From: Polyporus tsugae
Taxonomy: Eukaryota > Basidiomycota > Agaricomycetes > Polyporales > Polyporaceae
Length of the DNA stretch: 64,000 nucleotides
Assembly (NCBI GenBank): GCA_024305745.1
Contig: JAHRBS010000007.1
Location: 1,798,001 to 1,862,000 of the forward strand
Reading direction: 5' to 3'
Part shown: piece after piece, positions 22,319 through 34,423 of the stretch
Numbering within the stretch: the stretch's first letter is position 1
Layout of the letters: each line of letters begins with the position of its first letter
Program-made: the position numbers and the translations under genes
Notes under the pieces: model-generated
Seen by the model: only the letters and a program-made list of their open reading frames with translations
Databases searched by the model: none
What the model was told of the DNA's origin: nothing

Positions 22319-24122
22319 CGTCGTAAATATGGGGTCGTTGAGGACCTGGTAAAGGGAACAAGCCACTAGTTTGAGGTGTGAGAGAAGACGAGCCTAGACG
22401 TCGAACGACTTTGCGGGCAAGCACAGAACGGAATGGTGCGAAGGCTACAGCAGGCTTGGACAATTTCTGCGCAAGCGCGTGGCAGCGGCCCGCTAACACC
22501 GCACCAATCATACAACGCCAATGCCACCTCAACTCAGGGCCTGGTACTTGCCTCGCACAGTCCTCTCTCCTCTTTATAGTCGGTTCCCCACTGGTTGGCC
22601 GCCCGTGACTTGGCTTCATAAATGGGTCTCTACATGTCGCAGTACGGGTAATAACTAGTAAGTACCACCATGTGTCTAGAATCACGCGTCCAGTTGAACT
22701 TTGCAATGCCTCTCCTAGTAGGGAATAAACCTGATTATGCTTTCGCGGCGGCTTGAGGACGCATCGCCTTGCGTCCGACTCAAGATATGCACCGCGTCCA
22801 CGGCAAATTAGACGGCATGTGATGGCACTCACTGTTCGCCCCGGTTGCCTCGGCGCAGGACTTATCACTGCTGACAAGCCTCGGCTTCAAGTTTACACTA
22901 GTCTGTGTCTCTATTCATGAGTTCAACCCCACCTCAGCTCTTGTCTGTGCAAATTTGGCTGTCTATGCTTATGTGTGTTGACATACAGCTTGCTGACCTT
23001 CATGCTTCTTGACCTTTACACCAGGTTTCACACATCGGTCAATCAATCGGAGACTTGTCGTGGTTAGGGTGTCGCCGAACCACCAGTGCTACTTAGTTGC
23101 AAGCTAAGGGCGATATTATGCGCTAAGCGAAGTGACATCCCGTTCGGATTCTGAAGAGGCCGCCCTCGAACAGATTTATACCGGTACCCCCATCCAAATT
23201 TACTCTACCCTACCCGGTTTATTGAACCGAACACTCTGTATTTTAATCCCACTGCCGGCAAAAGGCGCGTACCACCGTAGTAGAGCGTCCGATTGAGCTG
23301 GACCTTTTCTCCGGAACCAGAGTCTCTCCACTGGGTAAGTCCTGTATTCCTCGATCGTAGTAGGTGACGCAAGTAGTCTCTGTTGCTGATCATATTCGAA
23401 TTCTATGACGTGCGTTCCAACATCGTCCCTCTATATACACAGCCGTACCATATGGTGGGTGGTCCCGAGAATCGATGGGATTAGTGCAGAAGGCCTGCCG
23501 ACTGAGACTTTCAGGGAAAAGGCTTTTGGCCAAGCTTCACAGTACTTTGTGGCTATACTCAAGCTATACTCGCCGATGCATCTTCGAGACCCCCTGGGCC
23601 CTTTCCGAAGGCTCGGACTTGGAGATCATCGATCAGTGCTTCGGCGCAGCCACTCACCACGTTGTTCGAAGTTCGAAGAGTGTTGCGTCTCCCTTTTGCT
23701 GTCCAACAAATTGGACCGCACTTACCAGACTCCAGTGATTTCAGCCTCTGGCGTCATGTCTGTCAACCCTCCGACGCTCTGCTAAGGTATGGTAGTGGTA
23801 AGACTCAAGTTTGATACCCTCCACCGACAGTCATGCGGTCATGGGTTGATGCACCAGAGCGATGCAGATGGCGCCACATGTACCTATCCGCCTCAACCTG
23901 CCTCAACCAAGCCTCCCGCCGCCGAGTCCCGTTAATTTATGATGCCCACCAAAACCTTGATGCATGATGCCCGGATCAGACCGCAGACCTGGAGTGTGGC
24001 GTTCGACAAACGGTATAAGAGCGACGAGTACAATGCCTTGGATTCTTCGGACCACCTCTTCAGCTTCGTTCCCATCTCCCACTTTTTTTTTACAATTTCT
24101 TTTCACGCCCTGGTTGGCAGTT
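22319..24122. other. Gene-poor spacer
   Basis: 1.8 kb with no gene I can support. A 195-codon minus frame (22290-22877) overlaps the CMS1 start and shows no motif. Around 23640-23760 the minus strand has two good donors near a short ATG-led frame, but no exon chain could be closed. Confidence 0.4.
24014..24019 (+). promoter_or_regulatory. TATA box of the thaumatin-like gene
   Basis: TATAAG about 104 bases before the ATG at 24123, with a T-rich tract (24084-24092) between. Good position for a TATA element. Confidence 0.45.
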
Positions 24123-24898
24123 ATGAAGGTTCTTGCTTACGTCGCTCTTTTCGGCTACGCCGCCTCCGCCTCCGCCTTCACGATCAAGTTCCACAACAAG
24201 TGCAAGTTCAGTACGTCGATTTTCCTTCCCTCCCTGGCGTGTATCAGCGTTCTGACATCTCCTCCTCCTGTCCTCCGCGGCCAACAGCTGTATGGCCCGC
24301 TGTTGGCAAGGCTCCCAATGGGCATCCCGATCGGTCCGTTTCTTTCGGCCACAAGCTCCACCCTGGCCAAACGGTCAGCTTCAAGGTTGACGATCACGCT
24401 CTCGTGAGTGGTATCTCCATTGTCCGTGCGTTCCTTTTCGCTCACGTTCCATCTTTCATCAGGGGATTCGGGCATGGGGTCGCACTGGCTGCAACTCCAA
24501 AGGCGCTAACTGCAAGACCGGCGCTTGCAAGGGGGGTCTGGTCTGTACCGATGCTGGCATCACCTCCCGTGTGCTCCTCTCGGAGTACGGGTTTGGCGAC
24601 TTCGGTAGCTATGGTGGCAAGCGCACCGCCTGGGACCTGTCCCGCGTTGACGCCTGTGAGTGTTGCCCGTGTTTTTTCTTTCTTTCTTTGCGCCTCCGTG
24701 GTGTTGCCTGAGTGCTGACGTCGAGGATATTCCGCAGCGATCAACATCGACACAGCTCTCTCCTCGTCCGATGGTCAGGTCGTCACCTGCAGGAAGAAGC
24801 ACTGCCCCGCCAAGCAGGCGTACAACAAGCCCACCGATTATGCTGCTGACCGCAACTCCGCGCTCGGGAAGACCTTCACCCACACCTTCTGTCCTTGA
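24123..24898 (+). CDS. Secreted thaumatin-like protein
   Basis: Exons 24123-24210, 24288-24403, 24463-24655 and 24738-24898 encode 185 aa. A clear signal peptide (MKVLAYVALFGYAASASA) is followed by FTIKFHNKCKFTVWPAV, the thaumatin opening strand. Next come WGRTGCNSKGANCKTGACKG (the GRTGC...C.TG.C thaumatin core), LLSEYGFG and TAWDLSRVDASINI, the WD.S.VDG-like element. The remaining domain carries CRKKHC and ends FTHTFCP. The mature protein is about 167 aa with paired cysteines, shorter than the 200-plus residues of plant thaumatins, as in the small-type members. Thaumatin-like proteins of mushrooms include beta-1,3-glucanases active on the cell wall; whether this short form is an enzyme cannot be told. 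It stands alone between gene-poor tracts, with a TATA box. Confidence 0.85.
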
Positions 24899-25352
24899 AA
24901 TGATTCGTGTTCAAGTTGGATGGGCATCGGATACCACGCTATCTAGTAATACCATTAATCACACGTCGTTTCAAGGGGCAACTGCGTCCCAAGCTGTTCG
25001 TACTAGGGCGTTGATTCATTATTGTTTCTGTGGTCATGCACGCAGATCGGTGATAGTGGCTCGGTTGATGTTTGACAACAGCCGTGACCCCAGGGCAGGC
25101 CACACAGCCACAGAGGATCACTGGTTTGTCTGAACGGTCGTGTCTGATCGAGTCGCCCATTCCACCGTAATGATTACTGTATCAGCCTTCTCCATTTCAG
25201 CATTCTGAGCACTGTGATGGCCTCCCATTCATCGTGTGGCATCTTCTGACTTGAAAGTTGAGAGTAGGTACAAGCTACGACGTACTCCGAACGAGAACCA
25301 GCGGTAATACAAGTGAGATACAATATGGGATAGGTATACTTGCAATTGCTAC
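24899..25352. other. Spacer, no gene seen
   Basis: 3' flank of the thaumatin-like gene; short frames only. Confidence 0.5.
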
Positions 25353-26265
25353 TCATACTATACAAAGGTAGTTATGCAATGTCAATGATCTCGCTGAGAC
25401 GACGTATACACTGTCGCCTCCTGCTGCTGACGACAGAGTACTCCCGTCCGGAGAGAATTTTACGTGGTCCACAGAGCTGCCATGGTCGGAGAGTACTGCA
25501 GTACACGATCCATCCCTGATCTGTCCATGTACAGGCGCACCGTCATCTCTCTCGAGTCGATCTCGACGCGACGCACTTCCCACATGGGGAGACGCAGGCC
25601 GTCACAACCTCTGCCGAATGACCTCCCAGCGACGTGAGCAGGGCACCGCTAGACGCATCTCAAACGTTTACGACGGGTGTATCTTGCGACACTAGCTTCT
25701 CATCCGGTGAATACGTGACGGTCTTGAGCAGCCTATCGTGGCTCTTCCATGTAGCCCGCTCCGCCTTCGTCTTTACATCCCATGGCTAGACGTGAATGCT
25801 GGTGCGAGGGTAGCGAAGAGCGTGTTCTCCGGGTGGAAGGAGAGACATCGGGACGCACCCATCCATGAGTTTGATCGACATGAGAGAGTTCGCAGAGACG
25901 CGGTCCCAGACGCGGTACCGGTCATCCTCCCCATAGGAGGCAAGCCAGCGACCGTCTGGAGAGAATGAGACGATGCGTGTGGCTCGAGCATGGGCGTTGC
26001 CGAGCAGGTGGTGCAGCTGGGGTGTCCGTGCGTCCCAGAGACATATGGCGCCGTCCACGGATCCGGACGCGATGACTGTGGCGTCGGGAGACCGCAACAT
26101 GGCAGGGTGGGAAAAAGTCAACAACTTGCGCTCAAGCTCTGCGTACCGTCGGATGTGATCCTGTCGGCCAAGTCTCTGGCAGAATTGTGAGATCCACCCA
26201 GAAAAGACCTCCAAGGTTACTACCTTCAAGTTCGCCGTGTGGAGGTCATTCCAAAGGTTGATCAC
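25353..26265 (-). pseudogene. Decayed WD40-repeat gene (NACHT-WD40 type likely)
   Basis: On the minus strand 26265-25786 is one open frame with two good WD40 blades: DATVIASGSVDGAICLWD, and IVSFSPDGRWLASYGEDDRY followed by VWD. Further 3' the similarity continues in shifted frames: TYSPDEKL, then a repeat end in which the expected Trp before DASSGALL is a TGA (25662-25660), then GHSAEVVTACVSPCGKCVAS, then DHVKFSPDGSTLSS. The stop and the frame changes are not explained by plausible introns, so I call a pseudogene. In basidiomycetes such short WD40 repeats usually belong to large NACHT or NLR-like proteins. The region upstream of 26265 (about to 26340) has ALLRITGCIHISD, like the linker before the WD40 part, but no NACHT domain is present. 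Confidence 0.65.
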
Positions 26266-27070
26266 GTGGCCGATTCTGCCACTCTCAAGCTCCGCTGGAG
26301 GATCGGATATGTGGATACAGCCCGTGATTCGCAGCAGGGCCTCAATATTAGCAATTCAAGTCACCAATATAGAATGAGATACAGCAGACGAACCGTCCGA
26401 ACGCGGTACTCCGCATGCAGTCCGAATGCTCAGACTCTCTAATGTGGATTGTGACAACTTGAGCGTATATATAGTGGTGGACGTCGTGGCCGAACACGGA
26501 ATGGGCTTCGCCATACACCTAAAATGACAAGATATATTACAGGGGGCACAAATCGACTACTGTACGATACTCGGGAAAATCGGATTTCACTCACGGTAAG
26601 TGTGCACAACTTTCAAGTTTTTTTTTGAACGATGTTTAGCTTTGCCTTCTGCACGGGCGGACACTTTAATGTAGCCTGAGGATACTAGTAGATGGGAGAG
26701 GTTCCGGCATGTGACAAATAGACTGCAGTGTTTGAGGCTGATCCCAAGAATGGTCCACGGTGGTCTCAATGAGCTCGATTGGGGGTCTGAGACTCAGTGA
26801 GAGACATGAGCCCGAGTCTCAAGATCTCAAGATCTCAAGCCTCGGTCTGTAGCCACGTGGTTTGGGCGCCTGTTAGACGCTCGCAACATTATCATATAGT
26901 AACTAATAGTCTAATATTATAGTATACTGTAGTATCTCCCGCCGTGGGCTTGTCGACCTCTCCTTTCTCCAGGCTTCAGAAGATACCACGTCGCTGTCTG
27001 GTATATCCGAACTACTGCTAGCGACAATGCGACATCTCTGCTTTATACCTTATCGTGTCTCGTATCCTCA
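26266..27070. other. A/T-rich spacer with relic sequence
   Basis: Probably includes the eroded 5' part of the WD40 gene. There is a short tandem of AGATCTCA near 26820 and a strongly A/T-rich patch at 26885-26935. No gene seen. Confidence 0.45.
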
Positions 27071-29020
27071 ATGACCGCGGACCCCGAGAACCGGCCTGTC
27101 CATGCTTTCGAACCGGCCTGCTTCTTGCTCTGCTTCTCCTCACTGTCCCGCATGGCATGGCCCGCGTTTGCACTCGACGGCGCCCTTGCCTTCGTTCGGC
27201 GGCACGCCCTGGTCCTCGCCTTCGTCCTTGCATTCCTCTCCTCTCTTATCATTCTCAGGCGGCGTCTGTACACAAGCCCACAGTCGTGCGAAGACGAGAC
27301 TGTTCCCGAGGCATCGATATCTCCTTCTCGCAAACGCCGTAAGGGTCGCACCAAGCTATCTCGTTCCAGCATATCTGGCGGTGGCGAGCTCCGTCCCGTA
27401 CAGCACACAGAGCAGGCGAGGCCACGAGAGGACCCTCAGTCCAAGGCGGACGAAGACGAGGGCAAAGACAGGATGGCAAAGCGCTACAGGCAGCCGTACG
27501 AAGCGTTCCTTGTCTTGGACGTCGAAGGGACGTGCGTCCAGGGGTCGGGCTTTGGTTACCCAAACGAGATTATCGTACGTACATGCCTACGTCCCGGCCG
27601 CATGCACGCACTGACCGTGTGTCTCGCCTGCCGCTCCACTCCACAGGAATGGCCCGTATGTCTGCTACGGTGGAAGGATAAAGACATGAAAGGCAACGCG
27701 CAGGAACTTGAGATAGTCGCCGAGTTCCGGAGCTACGTCCGACCCACATGGCGCCCTCAACTTTCGGACTTCTGTCAGACCCTAACAGGTATCACGCAGG
27801 TTAGTACGTTATGCTCGCAAGTCTCTGTGTTCGGCTCCAGCCGTCCAGAAGGGTCGATACAGGACCCTTCTGGAGTGGCGGAGTTCCATGACCAGGTGTC
27901 ATGCTGCATGCTGCTCCTTGCAGAGAACCGCTCCCAGCACTATCCTTCCCGTGGTACCCATTCGCCTGTGGTGTGCCATGAAATTTTGTCGTTTTCGTTG
28001 TAGAGCAGTTCAAAACGCATGGTTTAGCTGCTTTCGGGTTGTACTCGTCTTTGTGGACAACTGGGAGCTCACTAGCGTATTGCCTGGGCAGACCATTGCA
28101 GTTGCATTGGACTTCCCAATGAATCCATTTGGCCCCCAGAACCGGAAAAGCGTGCCCTGGCCCGAAAACTGTCAATCAGCTTCTTGAGGGTGTTCACTCG
28201 TCGAAGTTCCGTGCATGTGTTCTCAACAAATCGTCTTAGTCGGCCTATGTGACTTCTGACACCTCGCTCACATGTGTTTCAGGAGCAAGTAGACTCCGCG
28301 CCGACCTTCCCTCAGGTCCTGCAAGACTTCCGGACATTCCTGGAGAAGCACAAACTCCTCGACAAGGCCGGACATCGCCTCCAGCGCTTCTGCTTCTGCA
28401 GCGACGGCCCGTACGACATTCGAGACTTCGTCGTGAAACAATGTTTCGTCTCCAAGGTGCGTCAGCTGCACCCGGACCCCAAGAGCTCCGTGCTGACGGT
28501 GGCGGATGGTGGCGGCTGCGCAGATACCTGTCCCAATTTGGCTCAGCTGGGACGTCATGGACGTGCGGCGGGTAGTCGGAGCATGGCATGACTCCTCCAC
28601 AGCAACAGGCGCGGCCGAACGGCGACAGGTAGGAGGTCGCAGTTTACTTATCGCAAACGCACGCATACTGCGAGCTGACCACCGTGGCGCTTACACAGGC
28701 TGGCGCGTCCCCGCTGCCGAAGAGGGTATCATTCTCCATTTCCCGACAGTTGCGCGCGCTCGGCTTGGAGCCCTTCGAGGGCCGGCAGCATAGCGGAATC
28801 GACGTGAGTCGGAACCCAGACGTTCGCTACTTATCGCCAGGCTTCTCAGGCTAATGCGCACTACCGCATGGCGCCGCAGGACGCACGGAATGTTTGCAGA
28901 CTGCTGATAGAACTCGCACGGCGAGGGTGGCGGCTCGAGCCTAATACCCGCATCAACCCGAACCGACGGTGGCCCTGGATGGGAAAGCGAGGGAAGGTTC
29001 TCGAGGAGTATTATTCATAA
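27071..29020 (+). CDS. ERI1-type 3'-5' exonuclease (DEDDh), membrane-anchored
   Basis: Exons 27071-27574, 27647-27799, 28283-28456, 28524-28628, 28699-28803 and 28880-29020 encode 393 aa. An N-terminal hydrophobic segment (HALVLAFVLAFLSSLIIL, about residues 45-62) precedes a basic, polar linker. The exonuclease domain opens LVLDVEGTC (about 147-155, catalytic D.E), then PNEIIEWPVCLLRW. FCSDGPYDIRDF supplies the second Asp, and RQHSGIDDARN gives the His and Asp of the DEDDh set. All catalytic positions are kept. Relatives (Eri1/3'hExo, ISW-type exonucleases) trim small RNAs, histone mRNA or 5.8S rRNA; the substrate here is unknown. An in-frame ATG at 27152 gives a shorter start that still keeps the hydrophobic segment. 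The 483-nt intron 27800-28282 is about eight times the local norm and holds a perfect hairpin. Confidence 0.87.
27844..27874. repeat. Perfect 12-bp inverted repeat, 7-nt loop
   Basis: Arms TCCAGAAGGGTC and GACCCTTCTGGA flank GATACAG inside the long second intron of the ERI1-type gene. It would form a strong stem-loop in the pre-mRNA. Confidence 0.9.
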
Positions 29021-29695
29021 ATGCCGGTCCCGCTGCTGCTCGTGGTGGACGGCTACACGCCAGGTTCCAGCGTGTGTCCGCTAGCCTCACTCTGGGACTA
29101 TGTAGGCGGTGACGGTGACTATGATGCACCGTGACAGGGGAGATGGACTCCGCGGGTACTGTTGTACCGGATGAGATGTTCGATATAGATAGCAGAGAAT
29201 GCCAAGCCGTTCGTTGTATCTCGTTTCACTCCGACGACCAGCTGTTTTCACCAAACGTCTCAGGCATGGGCACGGCACTTGCAAAGGCCGTCCCCGGTGT
29301 GAGATGGTGTGTAAATTGGGGGCTATGTTCCGACAGGGTGCGCCAGCACCCCAGAACAGTGCACTGGGTCACCAGAGATAGCGCACGTTGCATTGCTACA
29401 CGCAACCGTGCTCCTGCATCATGTCTTTCGCGAGTATTGCGACCGGTTGAGGTTGTCGCCCTACGGTCGCGATGACGTTTCCGAGCGCCACGGAGGTTTA
29501 AGCCAAAACGAAACTCTATTGCGAACAGAATAAAGTTATACGGAATATGCAGTATAAGATGGGGCGTTAACGATAATGCGATGGTAGATATTATGTACAG
29601 AGAGACCAGCACCGAACCAGTGTTCTTCGCCGTGTATCGTCACGAGAGCACGGCCCAGCCCGTAGAAGATGCGATGGCTAACATGTTCTACAAGA
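29021..29695. other. Convergent spacer ERI1-type/TmpA-like
   Basis: 3' regions of two converging genes; no further gene seen. Confidence 0.5.
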
Positions 29696-32180
29696 TCACT
29701 GGGGTAATAGGACCCGTCATTTTCCGCGCCTACAGAGAATGTCCGTGAAAGTACTCACGAAGTCCCACAGTGTACCGAAGCATGGGATCCCAGCTTCTTT
29801 GCACCCCTGTCAAGCGAGGCGGCATGAGTACCGGGTATATGCGAGACTACGGAGACGGGCAGGCACGGCTGCACCGCGCACAGCTCGTCCAAAACACTTG
29901 GGCATTGACACGCACCTCCATCATCTCTGAGTTTCCAATGTAGTTGGAGGTGATGAACACAACTGCGGGGACGGAGCGCCAAATTAGTGTCTGCACGCGA
30001 CAGCGCGCGAGGCGCACGCTGGACGAGTTGTATCCGCGTACCTTCGGCCTGCCAGTCTTGGTAGACCTGCCTGAGAACCTTCATCGTGTCCGGCCGCCCA
30101 CCGCGTACCTTCGAGTCCCACAGCAGGAGCCGCTCGGGCTCGATGTGCCGGTGGATGAGGCCGCTGATCGTCGGCCCGAACGTCTTCTCTTGGTCGGAGC
30201 CTGGTTTTTACACACGCGGAGACGCAGGCCATACGGAGCCGTGGCGCAACCGCAGCAAAACGAAGGAGAAGCAAAAGTCAATCTCGGCCACGCATACTCC
30301 GCAACGGGGGAAGAGGGAACGCACCGATCCAGATCAGATACCTAGATGGGTAAATGGAGTCGCACAGGTGCGCGCACGCGATCGAGGACAGGTCTCAGAC
30401 AAACTGCTCCCGCAGCATAATGTGAGAAAGCACGCACCAGTATGGGGATTGGATGCAGGTCGAGAGTGCAGCACCGATACCAGTACCCGTGCAGATACGG
30501 ATACCACGTTTGTAAAGGGTGGACGTGTTGGACACGCCAGCGAACTGGTACCAAATCGAAAGTGAGTCAAGCAAGTCGCAGATTGATCATGCGTTCGAAA
30601 TCGAACCTTCAGTTCACGGGTCCACAGGGTCCGAGGCGGGTCGTTGACGAGGCTCCGTGTAAAATCACCTGTAGAAGAGGTCTCGGACGCCGGTTTTGGA
30701 GCGTGGCAAACAACGTGACGCACCCTGCACACCGCATATCATGTAGTGGTACTTCGCGTGGGGACCCTCCCTAAAGATGGTAGCCGTCAGCCCAGGGTAC
30801 AAGACACACCGCAAAGCGTGAGCACCACACGTACGAAATGATACCAAAGGCGTGGTACTCCTTCACAGCGCTGCGACTGATGCGGCCGAGCAAACCCTGC
30901 TGCATCCCACGGCGGAAGCGTACAATAGCCACCTTTGGCGACGGCTGTGAATGTCAGGACGAGTCAGCGATGACCGTGACAGGAAGTACCAATCACCAAT
31001 CACCAGCTCAATATCGACGGGAACCTCGCGCGTGCAGATCCAGGGCAGGACGATCCACGTTGTCATCCCCATAACGTACCAGAAGTCTTGCTGGCGTACG
31101 AGGTGGCGGCCGTCGGGAACCCATTGCCTTGTCTGGGTATCGTAGATGTCGCCCATGATTGTGAACGCCCCTGTGGACGATGTTAGCCAAGCGACGCGGC
31201 TGTACGAAGGAGTTACATACAGGTCATCAATAGCGCAGTCCAACCAACGAAACGGTGGTGGCGCTCGAAGATGCTATGAAAAGCTCATGAGGGAGTTGAC
31301 AACAAAACAAATGCAGAGACCGCGCTTACTTGTGGTGGGTGTTGCGCACCCATGGGAACGCCGCCACAGCCGTTACGATGACGGCGATGTTTGTGCACAG
31401 TCCAAGAGCGAGGATGGCGTTGTTCTCACTTAGATGGTTCTCGCATGTCATGACCACCTTGAAGGTCAACCAGATAATACCGGAGATGGCGCAACCGGTG
31501 TGGATACCGCCCAGATGCTGGAATAGGTGCAATGAGTATTGTTTGACACAAGTCAGACGCCACAAAATCTTTACCTGAAGGACGGAGGTGCAGCCAAGAC
31601 GCCACCACAGAGGAGTCCACTGAACACGAGAATTAGCGGTTGGAATGGGGCCGACGCCTAACCGTCCATACCTTGGCGAAGAACGTGTTGACAAACCAGT
31701 ACAGACACCGTCCAAAGATCTCGTTCCGCATGAGGATAGAGAAGTTGAAGTTCGCGACGGCGAATGCACCCGCGAATTTACGTGCGTAGGGCCAATGACC
31801 GGAGACGGCGAAGCCAAACATGATCATGTTGATGGAGAATGCGATAGTAAAGAGTTTACTGTCGTGGTATCTGTGAGTGCATGCGCGGCATCGAAGTGTC
31901 CAATGACTTACCGATACGTGTTGTACCATAGCTTGACGACGATGACCTTGGATGCTGGCTTCTTCTTGCCAGACGCCTTCATCGACGCGAAAGGATCCTT
32001 CTTCACCTCGGGGGCGGGGAAAACGGCGAGTGCCTTCTTCTCATCCGGGAAGATGTCCTTCTTCTCGTCGGAGGGGAAACTGAGAGGCTTCTTCTCGACA
32101 GGGTACACACCGACCTTTTCGAGGGTGCCCTTTTCGGCCTCGTCGTAGGCGGGAGCTGGGGAGCGGGGTTCGGACGACAT
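29696..32180 (-). CDS. TmpA-like integral membrane oxidoreductase
   Basis: Fifteen exons, from 32180-31912 down to a last exon that is only the TGA at 29698-29696, encode 506 aa: 31870-31672, 31619-31575, 31517-31330, 31273-31221, 31170-31004, 30944-30835, 30770-30724, 30668-30607, 30544-30438, 30341-30325 (17 nt), 30200-30042, 29962-29916 and 29806-29759 lie between. A charged N-terminus leads into several hydrophobic helices (KLFTIAFSINMIMFGFAV, FGRCLYWFVNTFFAK, WTPLWWRLGCTSVLQHLGG). Then comes a ferredoxin-reductase-like half: RRGMQQGLLGRISRSAVKEY, YHYMICGVQG, GIRICTGTGIGAALS, and a C-terminus GIPCFGTLWDF. This matches the fungal TmpA family, also found fused to NRPS-like enzymes; Aspergillus TmpA affects conidiation. 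The redox partner is unknown. If the last intron is retained the protein gains about 13 residues. Confidence 0.85.
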
Positions 32181-34423
32181 GATGGGCGGTGCCGAGCACT
32201 TGAGAGCCGTGCGATGAACAGCGAGAGTGGCGAAGGCTAGTAGCAGTGTCCGAAAGATAGACCGCTACACGGGACAGGGAGGGGTCGCCCAATCCGACAA
32301 TAGTCCAGCCGGCCTTTATCCATCCTACGAGCGCGAACCAGGAACGGAGTGTGAGATCTTGGGTTACATCTCGCGCGGATGTCCAGGGAAGAGTAACCGC
32401 AGACAGGCAACCCGGCAGATCCTTCCTCGTACCCGGAATGGGATGTGTCACAGGCCCGAGCGGGGGGCGCAGACCCAACACCGCAGTGTGAATGCGGCTC
32501 CCACAGGCTCCGAAAATTCCACGGGCAAATAGGAAGCCCGCATGTCCTAAACCTCGGGACATGAATGGAGGGTAAATGACCTAGCCCATTCACCACTGCC
32601 CTGGGGCCATCGCCGTAAATCCTCCATGAACGTCGGCATGCCAATTTGACAAACGTCAACGTCGGTGTCTTTCTCGCGCTCGCGCTCCCATTTTCTTGTC
32701 AGGTGGCGCCGGTGGGCTTCGCAGCGAAAGGCAGAGGTCCGCCGCTGCCGGTGGCCGCGTGTCGGGTGGGGGGGAGCTGTGCACTGCGACAGGCGATAAG
32801 CTCTGAGACGAGTCGTGCTGGCGTCAATGCCGATTATACTGGCCGCCGAGACGGAGGAGTGCCGGCTTTCCCACTGTGAGTACGGTGCAAGAGAAACGTT
32901 CAGCAAACACTCGTACCTCTTACGGCAAGAGAGAACACGGACGGCACCGGAGGCACGCGCTTCAGAGGGCGGCGGACCTGATGATACAGCCCTTCAAGGC
33001 TGAAGTAGACGCAGAATGAGAGGATCTTCGCAAGCTCGCGGAAGGACCCGCGCTTGCGTACGCAAGCTCTCCCATACGGCTCATGGGGTGCCGTGCGTAT
33101 CAGGCAAATTTCGCCGGCAATCCGGTGTGTGCTGGTGCACCCGTACCAGGACCAGCGGAAACGCGTCAGGAGAGTCGCATGGGCAAGCAAAATTGCGGGA
33201 CGCACCCACGGCCTAGGCTTACGCTGCCATAGCGTTAGCGTTGGAACGGTTTCTTCCGAGGGGCGCGCCGCAACAATTCGTGCTGCCAGGATATCGGCGT
33301 TGTTGCGTAAGAGAGGGGAATCAGTGCGGCGGCAGAAGCAGCAGCCGGGCAAATGGCGAGGCTAAGCTGCGATGGGGACGGGGACTGGACGGTGATGGTT
33401 ATGGGCGTCGAATGTTGACGTTGACGTTGATTACCCGACGCTAGCACTTTGCCAGAGCTGTGTCCGCGGTGGCGCCCACCGTCCGATCGGAACGAGCTCG
33501 AGTAACGTTTGAACGTGAACGTCGGCCCCAGAGCCGGCAGCGCTACCCTCCGTACCTCCTGCAGCGCTACCGCCTCCCCAGCGCCGCTAACACAAATACA
33601 GCAAGTACGAAGTAAATTGTCCAGGTGCTCGCAACCGCACATGCGAGTGCCGAGAACGCGACCGAGGGCGAGGCTGGAACTTGCGTCGCGCGCCCGGCGG
33701 CGTTCGCACCAGGGAGCGTGGAGTTTCATGGGAGTATGTTCTCAGGTTTCGCGAATTTGACTCAGAAGAGTCAGAACCTAGTCAGAGAGCTGTTCGAACG
33801 AGTGGCAGACGGCCGTCATATGCGGGATCCGTCGGACATGACGTTTGTGCTACGTAACGTACGTACGCATTGTCAGTCACCGATAACGAGCGCATGGGTC
33901 TTTCATAACGCCGTGCTGACAATATTAATGTCATTCGTTGCCTGAGCGATCCACCGCACCATTTGCTCTTCGCGCAAGACGAACATGCCTCGTGATGACG
34001 TATACCGCGTCCGAGCATCGCGGCGGCATATGACTCAAATATCCATAAGCGTACGGTGGAGAGAACTCACTCTCCTAACTCTGTTCAAAATAACGAGGAA
34101 GAGGAAGAAGGCAAAATCAACGGGTCACTGTCTGGTTAAACTCCAGTAACGCTAGTGATGTACAACAGAGATGATAAGTGGAGATGAAAAAAGAGATAGA
34201 TGGAAAGCGCTGTAAACTGAGATAAGGATAGCGAATATGAGAGGAAGGTAGCGACGTGGAGACGGAACGGGCGGCGCAAGAATCGATAAAGCCACCGCGC
34301 ATGCCAAACAGCCAAACAGCCAAACAGAAGGAGGGTAGGAAAACGTTAACGGGCACCTGGAATAGCAGCCAGGTGCAAGCGGAACAGAAGGCGGACAAGA
34401 CTGACTGATAGCATGTTCACAGT
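32181..34423. other. Gene-poor spacer
   Basis: 2.2 kb between two minus-strand genes. Open frames (for example 33352-32900 and 33729-33235 minus) lack splice-consistent extension. At about 33640-33570 minus, a stretch with WTIYFVLAVFVLAALGRR before a stop hints at a membrane-anchor exon, but its 5' side does not close. The 3' flank of NDC80 is A/T-rich. Confidence 0.4.

Noticed and set aside
22290..22877. 195-codon minus-strand frame upstream of CMS1
   Set aside because: Overlaps the CMS1 start in another frame and has no recognisable motif or splice partners.
26805..26845. Short tandem AGATCTCA words considered as a CRISPR-like or satellite repeat
   Set aside because: Only two to three short copies without spacers; a eukaryotic nuclear window makes CRISPR implausible.
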